Of a DNA stretch of 5,292 nt, positions 1-4,267 are shown piece after piece. Below the pieces are notes generated by a model. That model made no database searches. It had not been told where the DNA came from and saw only the letters and a list, made by a program, of their open reading frames with translations. A program made the position numbers and the translations under genes. This DNA is from an uncultured Ruminococcus sp. (lineage in GTDB: Bacteria > Bacillota > Clostridia > Oscillospirales > Acutalibacteraceae): positions 1-5,292 of the forward strand of contig CACYDB010000157.1 of NCBI GenBank assembly GCA_902773035.1, written 5' to 3'. Positions within the stretch are counted from its first letter, which is position 1; each line of letters begins with the position of its first letter.

Positions 1-44
1 CAAATCGGTTGTTTGGAGAGTTGTATATTATAGAGAGTAAGTAA
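1..44 (+). CDS. Possible 3' end of an upstream gene
   Basis: A reading frame enters from the left edge and ends at a TAA at 42-44. Its last residues read NRLFGELYIIESK, a believable protein C-terminus. A second frame is also open to a TAA at 38-40 (ending VVYYRE), so the frame choice is not secure. No family can be named from 13 residues. There is no recognisable terminator between this stop and the palindrome at 58-77. Confidence 0.2.
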   Translation, partial: NRLFGELYIIESK

Positions 45-57
45 ACTAATAATAACC

Positions 58-77
58 TGTTCACAAATTTGTGAACA
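58..77. promoter_or_regulatory. Perfect 20-bp palindrome, candidate operator
   Basis: TGTTCACAAATTTGTGAACA is identical to its own reverse complement over all 20 bases. It ends 35 nt before the -35 box of the promoter at 113-141. The stem would be AT-rich with no loop and has no T-tract after it, so it does not look like a terminator. A dimeric transcription factor site is the natural reading. It does not fit the Rex, LexA/DinR or cre consensus that I know (the half-sites TTCAC/GTGAA face the wrong way for Rex), so the regulator is unknown. Confidence 0.55.
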
Positions 78-112
78 TAGCTGAATTATATTGTTTGTTC
101 TTTAAAAAAATG

Positions 113-141
113 TTTACATTGCTCAACAGCTGTTATATAAT
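113..141 (+). promoter_or_regulatory. Sigma-A promoter upstream of the dockerin gene
   Basis: TTTACA (113-118) and TATAAT (136-141) are separated by exactly 17 nt, so five of six -35 bases and all -10 bases match consensus. Transcription would start near 148. The spacer holds a 10-bp palindrome, AACAGCTGTT (125-134), a second possible operator. No other promoter this good lies between here and the dockerin gene at 387, so that gene probably has a leader of about 240 nt that includes the broken frame at 160-375. Confidence 0.7.
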
Positions 142-159
142 CATTAAGGGTGATTACTG

Positions 160-375
160 ATGGGAAAAATTATGTTCCGTTTTATTTCTTTTCTTTAAAT
201 ATTAGTTTTAATAATACAATCCAGTCTTTTTTGTGTTTTTGCAGAGAAAAAAATATTTTTATTGGAGGAAATTGTAATGGAAGAATAACGGTAAGTGATA
301 ATTCTTCTTATGATTTTTCAAATGTGAAGATCGTTTTACAATCCGGAATTTGAATATACAGTTGATGTAAGGTAG
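160..375 (+). pseudogene. Broken secreted-protein fragment (decayed signal-peptide frame)
   Basis: An ATG at 160, just after the promoter, opens MGKIMFRFISFL, hits TAA at 196-198, and the same frame then continues ILVLIIQSSLFCVFAEKK. Ignoring the stop, this is a textbook signal peptide: basic start, hydrophobic core, VFA-E cleavage site. Coding-like sequence then moves to another frame (IGGNCNGRITVSDNSSYDF, about 261-317, stop at 351-353) and back again to end PEFEYTVDVR with TAG at 373-375. One stop and two frameshifts suggest the remnant of a small secreted protein. A GTG-started open frame (150-353) overlaps it but has no ribosome site. The family is unrecognised. Chance resemblance in AT-rich DNA is the main alternative. 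Confidence 0.3.
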
Positions 376-386
376 GTGTTAATCTT

Positions 387-1085
387 ATGAAAAAGTTTTT
401 ATCTTTTTTACTCGCATTTGTTCTTTTATCGGCTCCGTTGTCGGCATTTGCCGATACGCCGTATTATCCCAAGGATGCCGGGTTGGACGGCTTCCTCGAG
501 GCGTTTGACGATGTTTTCGAGAAGCCCTATCCCTCGAAGGACAGCCTTTCGGGGTATGACTGCTATTACTTCGAGAATAAAAACACCGAGAACGTAAAGG
601 GTCATACGTACGCGTTGATCTGTTTTAAGTCTGATTTTGCGGAGAATAAACCGTTCTTTAACCGAATAGGCGATTATTATGAATACAGCGAGGTTACAAA
701 TCCTCATTTCCCGTCGGGATACGCTGTGTATGATTACGAGAATGATATTTATAGAGAGTGGGATTCGGAGACTGTTCCGCCGCACTGGGACGAGCATTAT
801 AAATTCGATTCGTCAAACTTCCTCTCAATCTCCGAAATTGCAGATAACAAGCTGCTTTTTGACGCTGTGCTGGAATGTATTGAAAATAACAATCTCCAAC
901 CTCGATTGTGCCGTGTCGGAGCTTTTTCAACAAAGGCTACAATCAAAGACGCAACAAACATTCAAAAAATCCTCGCTCAAATAACGTCCTTTAACGGAGA
1001 CGAGAGGTGCCTTGATGTCGATAATAACGGCACATTTAATATTCGTGACGCAACAAGGCTTCAAAAGAGCCTGGTGTGTAAATGA
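387..1085 (+). CDS. Secreted dockerin-domain protein, N-terminal domain of unknown function
   Basis: This 232-residue protein is exported. Residues 1-22 are a signal peptide (MKKF, leucine-rich core, cleavage after AFA at 22). Residues 23 to about 170 form an acidic, aromatic-rich domain (many Tyr, Phe and Asp; Cys59, Cys79, Cys164) that I do not recognise; no glycosidase signature is visible. Residues 173-232 form a type I-like dockerin, the module that binds a cohesin on a scaffoldin or the cell surface. Its second repeat, DVDNNGTFNIRD (210-221), has a full calcium loop followed by the ATRLQKSL helix. Its first repeat ends IKDATNIQKIL but has Val177, Ala179 and Ser181 where Asp/Asn ligands are expected, so this loop probably binds calcium poorly. 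An AAGGTAGG site (369-376) lies 10 nt before the ATG. The gene is monocistronic, ending at the terminator at 1088-1117. Dockerin call secure; overall function unknown. Confidence 0.88.
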   Translation: MKKFLSFLLAFVLLSAPLSAFADTPYYPKDAGLDGFLEAFDDVFEKPYPSKDSLSGYDCYYFENKNTENVKGHTYALICFKSDFAENKPFFNRIGDYYEYSEVTNPHFPSGYAVYDYENDIYREWDSETVPPHWDEHYKFDSSNFLSISEIADNKLLFDAVLECIENNNLQPRLCRVGAFSTKATIKDATNIQKILAQITSFNGDERCLDVDNNGTFNIRDATRLQKSLVCK

Positions 1086-1087
1086 TT

Positions 1088-1117
1088 AAAACGGACTCCG
1101 AAGGGAGTTCGTTTTTT
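1088..1117 (+). terminator. Rho-independent terminator of the dockerin gene
   Basis: The arms AAAACGGACTCC (1088-1099) and GGAGTTCGTTTT (1104-1115) pair around a GAAG loop with one G-U wobble, and the T-run GTTTTTT follows immediately. It starts 3 nt after the dockerin stop codon. The right arm plus T-run recurs alone at 1533-1548. Confidence 0.85.
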
Positions 1118-1152
1118 ATCATATAAATGATGTCACAAACATAGTGAAAGAG

Positions 1153-1192
1153 CATAAAGCGCGCTGCCGTAGTATTGGCTGCGCGCTTTATG
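1153..1192 (-). terminator. GC-rich hairpin, terminator of the minus-strand small gene
   Basis: CATAAAGCGCGC (1153-1164) and GCGCGCTTTATG (1181-1192) are a perfect 12-bp inverted repeat. A GCC/GGC pair (1166-1168 with 1177-1179) extends the stem past a T-T mismatch. It lies 25 nt downstream of the minus-strand stop codon at 1218-1220. On that strand the stem runs into CTTTATGCTCTTTC, a weak U-tract. Together with the terminator at 1088-1117 it insulates two convergent genes. Confidence 0.65.
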
Positions 1193-1217
1193 ATAGGAAG
1201 TATATCATATGGTTTAC

Positions 1218-1421
1218 TCAGAATCTCGTGCAATCAGGGAGGTAGTCCTCGAGTATCTCGTCGAAGAACTCCATCTCAACCGCGCCCGCGTTACATTCCT
1301 CGGCGAGCCGCTGAACCGCGTTATAGTCGTTCGAGATGTCCTCAACTATCCTGATCTTGTTGATCAGAATACCGTAGCCCTTGTCTGTACCTGAGGGTTC
1401 AATAACCCTGTATGATGTCAT
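1218..1421 (-). CDS. Small DUF6514-like protein
   Basis: This encodes a 67-residue acidic cytosolic protein with no signal peptide or membrane segment. It begins MTSYRVIEPSGTDKGYGI, continues with KIRIVEDISNDYN, and ends with an acidic helix EMEFFDEILEDYL. The YGI...VEDIS(N/T)D pattern, a central EECNAG turn and a terminal helix ending EDYL resemble the DUF6514 family of Clostridia, whose role is unknown to me. The family assignment rests on memory of the pattern. The start is well supported: AAAAGGGGTGATTTT precedes the ATG, placing AGGGGTG about 5 nt upstream, and a consensus promoter lies at 1467-1495. The opposite strand is also open here (1209-1394), but without a ribosome site. The gene is monocistronic, ending at the hairpin at 1153-1192. 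Confidence 0.8.
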   Translation of the reverse strand: MTSYRVIEPSGTDKGYGILINKIRIVEDISNDYNAVQRLAEECNAGAVEMEFFDEILEDYLPDCTRF

Positions 1422-1466
1422 AAAATCACCCCTTTTGTTTTAAAATGTGACAAATTCACTACATAT

Positions 1467-1495
1467 AATATAACACAGTACGCAAATGTTGTCAA
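1467..1495 (-). promoter_or_regulatory. Sigma-A promoter of the minus-strand small gene
   Basis: Read on the minus strand, TTGACA (1495-1490) and TATATT (1472-1467) are separated by 17 nt. The -35 box is perfect and the -10 has one mismatch. Transcription would start near 1460, giving a leader of about 40 nt before the ATG at 1421. Confidence 0.75.
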
Positions 1496-1532
1496 TATAT
1501 TTCACATAATTATTTTTATATTTTTTAAAAAC

Positions 1533-1548
1533 AAGGGAGTTCGTTTTT
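1533..1548 (+). repeat. Orphan half of a terminator (copy of 1102-1117)
   Basis: AAGGGAGTTCGTTTTT is identical to the right arm and T-run of the terminator at 1088-1117. Here the matching left arm is missing: the preceding bases are AAAAAC, which can pair only with GTTTTT across a 10-nt loop. It lies between the two divergent promoters. It may be a duplicated or deletion-derived terminator remnant. Confidence 0.4.
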
Positions 1549-1562
1549 ATGTTCTGTTTCCA

Positions 1563-1591
1563 TTGACAAAATAGTCTTATTATTTTAAAAT
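1563..1591 (+). promoter_or_regulatory. Sigma-A promoter of the ywlG-like gene
   Basis: TTGACA (1563-1568), a 17-nt spacer and TAAAAT (1586-1591) give a near-consensus promoter, with transcription starting near 1598. A perfect TATAAT at 1592-1597 lies just after it but would need a 23-nt spacer. The predicted start of transcription supports translation from 1624 rather than the in-frame ATG at 1603, which would be almost leaderless. Confidence 0.7.
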
Positions 1592-1623
1592 TATAATACT
1601 TTATGCTGAAAGGCTGTGTTATA

Positions 1624-2175
1624 ATGTACAGTGAAATCCAAAAGCAAATTGCTTCCGCATTTGAGGAGCTTATCGAACGCGCCAAGCTTAAAGAGGGGTG
1701 CCTGATTGTAATGGGATGCTCCACCAGCGAGGTGTGCGGTTCAGTTATCGGAACAGACTCCCAGTACGAATGCGCCGAAGCTATGTACAAGGCGATTATG
1801 CCTTTGCTCAGAGAGAAGAAAATCTTCCTTGCCGCTCAGTGCTGCGAGCATTTAGAGAGAGCGTTGGTTGTAGAGCGCGAGTACGCCGAAAAGCAAAACC
1901 TGTTGATTGTAAACGCTGTACCTCAGCCGAAGGCAGGCGGCAGCAGCGCGACCGCGGCGTACAAAAGCTTTGACGATCCTGTGCTTGTTGACGGAGTTAA
2001 GGCAGACGCGGGAATCGACATCGGCGGAACGCTTATCGGTATGCACCTCAAAAGAGTTGCCGTGCCTATGAGGTTAAGCGTTAAGAAAATCGGCGAGGCA
2101 AATGTTTCAAGCGCGAGGACGCGCCCGAGGTTTGTCGGTGGAGCGCGAGCGGTTTATGACGAAAATCTAATGTAG
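1624..2175 (+). CDS. ywlG: YwlG / UPF0340 (DUF436, TIGR01440) family protein
   Basis: The 183-residue product matches the usual length of this soluble family, about 180 residues. Its biochemical role is not established. Family blocks appear in order: GCSTSE (31-36), QCCEHLERALVVERE (72-86), VPQPKAGGS (99-107), ADAGIDIGGTLIGMHL (127-142) and ARTRPRFVGGARAVY (164-178). The family generally reads IDIGDTLIGMHL, as I recall it, so Gly135 here may replace an Asp. I chose ATG 1624 over ATG 1603 because GAAAGG (1608-1613) sits 10 nt before it, the promoter at 1563-1591 starts transcripts near 1598, and family members begin at about this point. In Bacillus the gene lies beside glyA; here it stands alone, so the neighbourhood does not inform function. 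No clear terminator follows, so transcripts may run into the 2176-2660 spacer. Confidence 0.92.
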   Translation: MYSEIQKQIASAFEELIERAKLKEGCLIVMGCSTSEVCGSVIGTDSQYECAEAMYKAIMPLLREKKIFLAAQCCEHLERALVVEREYAEKQNLLIVNAVPQPKAGGSSATAAYKSFDDPVLVDGVKADAGIDIGGTLIGMHLKRVAVPMRLSVKKIGEANVSSARTRPRFVGGARAVYDENLM

Positions 2176-2323
2176 GAGAAGCCTATTACTAAAGAAGTAT
2201 ATCGAGATATATAATGACAACATAACAAGAGAGGCTCGGCTCAGAAACCCGCTATACACCTGCCTGAGCGATATCGCGGCTAAGAACCTTGCGGTCAATA
2301 ACGAGCCTATTAATAACGATTAA
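2176..2323 (+). pseudogene. Small reading-frame remnant after ywlG
   Basis: Coding-like sequence follows the ywlG stop but has no usable start codon. One frame gives EKPITKEVYRDI and stops at 2212-2214. The +1 frame then carries YNDNITREARLRNPLYTCL and SDIAAKNLAVNNEPINND to a TAA at 2321-2323. Joined by a single +1 shift near 2209 they would make a continuous charged protein of about 45-50 residues. A Shine-Dalgarno-like TAGGAG (2173-2178) precedes it, with only non-standard ATT (2185) at a fitting distance. I do not recognise the family. It is either a decayed small gene or a chance open frame. Confidence 0.25.
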
Positions 2324-2340
2324 GTCAAACCTAAGGAAAG

Positions 2341-2376
2341 GGGGAGATACAATTGAAAAAGGAAATATATCTCCCC
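2341..2376 (+). promoter_or_regulatory. Hairpin sequestering the ribosome site of the small peptide gene
   Basis: GGGGAGATA (2341-2349) and TATCTCCCC (2368-2376) form a perfect 9-bp stem with an 18-nt loop. The left arm is the Shine-Dalgarno region, the loop holds the TTG start codon (2353), and the right arm is codons 6-8 of the peptide, ending at the exact point where the reading frame breaks. As RNA this would block ribosome binding until melted. Confidence 0.55.
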
Positions 2377-2512
2377 GGAGTTTGTCTATTCTCGTGTTGA
2401 GCTGTATGAGATCCTGACCTCCAGCGTGGAGAATTACAGCGGTTATGTTGATCCTGACCCGGGCGACTGGGGAGATGATCCGATCATTCCCGATGATGAT
2501 ATCATCTGGTAA
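2353..2512 (+). pseudogene. Frameshifted small acidic peptide gene, C-terminal Asp/Trp-rich
   Basis: Translation from TTG 2353 gives MKKEIYLPGVCLFSC and stops at 2398-2400. The +1 frame is open from 2357 to TAA 2510-2512 and is clearly protein-like: EFVYSRVELYEILTSSVENY, then SGYVDPDPGDWGDD, then PIIPDDDIIW. One +1 shift at CCC-CGG (2374-2379) joins them into 52 residues starting MKKEIYLPEFVYSRV. The layout (MKK..Y..PE, a short middle ending (D/E)(V/I)LTSS, then an acidic Gly/Trp tail) recalls small peptides common in gut Clostridia, whose role is unknown; some may be peptide precursors, but no modifying enzyme is nearby. GGGGGAG (2340-2346) sits 6 nt before TTG, but GGGGAGATA (2341-2349) pairs perfectly with TATCTCCCC (2368-2376), hiding the ribosome site. 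Decay by indel, sequencing error, or a true +1 frameshift are all possible. Confidence 0.5.
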
Positions 2513-2528
2513 CGCAAATAAAATTTTA

Positions 2529-2624
2529 TAATTCTTATAAACCGCTTGAAGTATTTTCAAATTTGTTATATTATTATAACAGCTCGAAACCGTTTATAAG
2601 AATTACGCGAAAATTTTTATAAAC
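2529..2624. repeat. Three 13-nt half-sites forming alternative stems
   Basis: Copy A is AATTCTTATAAAC (2530-2542). Copy B (2592-2604) is its exact reverse complement. Copy C, AATTTTTATAAAC (2612-2624), is a direct copy of A with one change. A and B can pair over 14 bp (2529-2542 with 2592-2605) across a 49-nt loop. B and C can pair over 13 bp, with one G-U, across a 7-nt loop. These pairings are mutually exclusive. The A-B loop holds a promoter (2546-2574), so the copies could also be DNA operator half-sites. Confidence 0.5.
2546..2574 (+). promoter_or_regulatory. Candidate promoter between half-sites A and B
   Basis: TTGAAG (2546-2551), a 17-nt spacer and TATTAT (2569-2574) match a sigma-A promoter fairly well. 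Transcription would begin near 2581 and run at once through the B-C stem (2592-2624) and the strong hairpin at 2627-2660, giving a product of about 80-90 nt unless it reads on into cstA. There is no reading frame in that stretch. AT-rich DNA makes chance matches likely, hence the modest confidence. Confidence 0.4.
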
Positions 2625-2626
2625 AC

Positions 2627-2660
2627 TTATATGCCGTCCGACCGTTCGGACGGCATATAA
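2627..2660 (+). terminator. 15-bp GC-centred hairpin upstream of cstA
   Basis: The arms TTATATGCCGTCCGA (2627-2641) and TCGGACGGCATATAA (2646-2660) are perfectly complementary over 15 bp with a CCGT loop. A weak T-run (TTATTT) follows on the plus strand. It probably ends transcripts coming from ywlG, the small peptide gene or the promoter at 2546, isolating cstA, which has its own promoter. With AAGTG on the other side it is not an obvious bidirectional terminator. Confidence 0.65.
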
Positions 2661-2687
2661 TTATTTCGGAAGATTATATTTTGGTTA

Positions 2688-2716
2688 TTGAAAAAACAAT
2701 GTGATTATTTTATAAT
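2688..2716 (+). promoter_or_regulatory. Sigma-A promoter of the cstA operon
   Basis: TTGAAA (2688-2693), a 17-nt spacer and a perfect TATAAT (2711-2716) predict transcription from about 2722, giving a leader of about 62 nt. I see no good catabolite-responsive (cre) match around it, although cstA-type genes are often starvation-regulated. Confidence 0.75.
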
Positions 2717-2737
2717 AATAGTGAAATCAAATTACAG

Positions 2738-2751
2738 GAGGCTTACGCCTC
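2738..2751 (+). promoter_or_regulatory. Small hairpin in the cstA leader
   Basis: GAGGC (2738-2742) and GCCTC (2747-2751) form a 5-bp stem with a TTAC loop, about 16 nt into the predicted mRNA. It overlaps an AGGAGG motif (2736-2741) that has no start codon at a usable distance. It may act as an mRNA-stabilising 5' structure; the true cstA ribosome site GAAGGG lies further on at 2771-2776. Confidence 0.35.
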
Positions 2752-2783
2752 ACAGTATAATACTATAAAAGAAGGGTTAAATT

Positions 2784-4244
2784 ATGATTTCGCTGTTGAT
2801 TTCATTAGCGGTATTACTTATCGGATATTTGGTTTACGGCAAGGTGACGGAGAAAATCTTCTCTCCCGACGACAGACCGACTCCCGCTGTGGCGATCAAC
2901 GACGGCGTTGACTGCGTTCCTATGAAAACGTGGAAGGCGTTCCTCGTTCAGCTGCTCAATATCGCGGGCACAGGTCCCATCTTCGGCGCGCTTATGGGCG
3001 CGGTGTTCGGACCCGTGGTGTTCCTGTGGATCGTATTCGGCTCGATTCTCGGCGGAGCGGTTCACGACTATATGAGCGGAATGATAAGCTCTCGTCACGA
3101 GGGAGCTTCGATCGCCGAGCTGTCGGGTACATATCTCGGCAAGGCGGTAAAGTGGATCATGCGCGTATTCTCGGTCGTACTTCTTGTACTCTGCGGCACT
3201 GTCTTTGTCACAAGCCCCGCGGGATTGCTTGAGAAGCTCACTCCCGACTGGATGAACGGTACCTTCTGGGCAGTCGTGATCCTCGCGTATTATCTGCTCG
3301 CGACTCTGCTCCCGATCGATAAGCTTATCGGCAAGCTCTATCCCGTGTTCGGAGTATTGCTCATAGTTATGGCGGCGGTTGTAATCGGCGGAATCATCTT
3401 CTCGGGCGGCAAATATACGATCCCCGAGCTCTCGCTCCAAAATCTCCATCCCCAAGGCACTCCGATATGGCCTTATATGTTCATCACAGTAGCCTGCGGC
3501 GCTGTGTCGGGCTTCCACGCCACACAGTCGCCTATGATAGCTAAGTGCATTACGTCCGAGAAAAAGGGCAGAGCCGTATTCTATGGCGCTATGATCAGCG
3601 AGTCCGTAATCGCTCTCGTATGGGCGGCGGCAGGCGTCAGCTTCTACGGCACGACTCAGCTGTTGAACGAAGCTCTCAAAACGGGCGGCTCAAACGTTGT
3701 GTATGAAATCTCAACAGGGGTTCTCGGCGTATTCGGCGGCGTACTCGCGATAGCGGGCGTAGTGGTCTGTCCGATAACCTCGGGCGATACGGCTTTCAGA
3801 AGCGCGAGACTTATCCTCGGCGAGACCTTCAAGCTCGAGCAGAAGAAAATCAAAAACCGACTTATTATCACAATCCCTCTGCTTGTTGCAGGCGGACTTC
3901 TGACGTGGTTCGCGATTGCAAACAGAAACGGCTTCGAGATCATCTGGCGTTATTTCTCGTGGAGTAATCAGACCTTAGCGATGATAGCGCTCTGGGTAGC
4001 GACGTCGTATCTACTCAAAAAGGGCAAATACCGCTTCGGCTCACTGATAACGGCTTTCCCCGCGGCGTTTATGACCGCGGTAAGCATTACGTATTTGCTT
4101 ATGGCTGACGAGGGCTTCAGGCTCAGTCAGACGATTTCGTATATCGCGGGAGCTGCCGCGGCGGCGATACTGTTTGTGATCTATATCGTCGCGCTCGTCC
4201 GCAGCCTGCGGAATAAGAGTCAGAGTTCCGTCCCGACGGCGTGA
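2784..4244 (+). CDS. cstA: CstA family carbon-starvation transporter
   Basis: This 486-residue integral membrane protein belongs to the CstA/BtsT family, proton-coupled importers of pyruvate or peptides used when carbon is scarce. It is the short form common in Clostridia; the Escherichia coli protein is about 700 residues. Family blocks are IAGTGPIFG (60-68), the HDYMSGMISSRHEGAS segment (94-109), CGAVSGFHATQSPMIAK (238-254), CPITSGDTAFRSARLILGE (329-347) and FSWSNQTLAM (391-400). About twelve hydrophobic segments are visible, at roughly 1-19, 66-92, 126-146, 160-177, 184-207, 229-244, 266-285, 310-331, 360-378, 392-411, 420-440 and 452-473. GAAGGG lies 7 nt before the ATG. It is first in an operon with the phosphatase at 4268. 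Substrate (pyruvate or peptides) cannot be decided from sequence. No defects seen. Confidence 0.95.
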   Translation: MISLLISLAVLLIGYLVYGKVTEKIFSPDDRPTPAVAINDGVDCVPMKTWKAFLVQLLNIAGTGPIFGALMGAVFGPVVFLWIVFGSILGGAVHDYMSGMISSRHEGASIAELSGTYLGKAVKWIMRVFSVVLLVLCGTVFVTSPAGLLEKLTPDWMNGTFWAVVILAYYLLATLLPIDKLIGKLYPVFGVLLIVMAAVVIGGIIFSGGKYTIPELSLQNLHPQGTPIWPYMFITVACGAVSGFHATQSPMIAKCITSEKKGRAVFYGAMISESVIALVWAAAGVSFYGTTQLLNEALKTGGSNVVYEISTGVLGVFGGVLAIAGVVVCPITSGDTAFRSARLILGETFKLEQKKIKNRLIITIPLLVAGGLLTWFAIANRNGFEIIWRYFSWSNQTLAMIALWVATSYLLKKGKYRFGSLITAFPAAFMTAVSITYLLMADEGFRLSQTISYIAGAAAAAILFVIYIVALVRSLRNKSQSSVPTA

Positions 4245-4267
4245 GGGTAAAAAGGAGTAATCAAACT

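Noticed and set aside
150..353. GTG-started 67-codon frame as a real gene
   Set aside because: No ribosome site, start at the predicted transcription start, and low-complexity N-terminus; the signal-peptide-like sequence in the neighbouring frame is the better explanation.
1603..1626. Upstream ATG at 1603 as the ywlG start
   Set aside because: It would begin about 5 nt after the predicted transcription start and has no ribosome site; ATG 1624 has GAAAGG at the right distance and fits family length.
1440..1790. 116-codon minus-strand frame across the divergent promoters
   Set aside because: It covers two good promoters and the start of ywlG; the Ile/Tyr/Asn/Lys-rich composition reflects AT-rich spacer.
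2252..2560. 102-codon minus-strand frame over the small peptide region
   Set aside because: No Shine-Dalgarno lies before its ATG, and the plus strand explains the sequence better (acidic peptide frame, ribosome site, hairpin).
2756..2761. Second TATAAT in the cstA leader as another promoter
   Set aside because: The sequence 17 nt upstream (TACAGG) is a poor -35 box; the promoter at 2688-2716 is far better.
2628..2784. Riboswitch in the cstA leader
   Set aside because: The leader is only about 62 nt with one 5-bp hairpin and no conserved aptamer motif that I recognise.
2814..3518. Long open frame on the minus strand inside cstA (234 codons)
   Set aside because: It is antisense to an unmistakable CstA protein, has no ribosome site, and its Arg/His/Asp-rich composition is typical of the reverse strand of a GC-rich gene.
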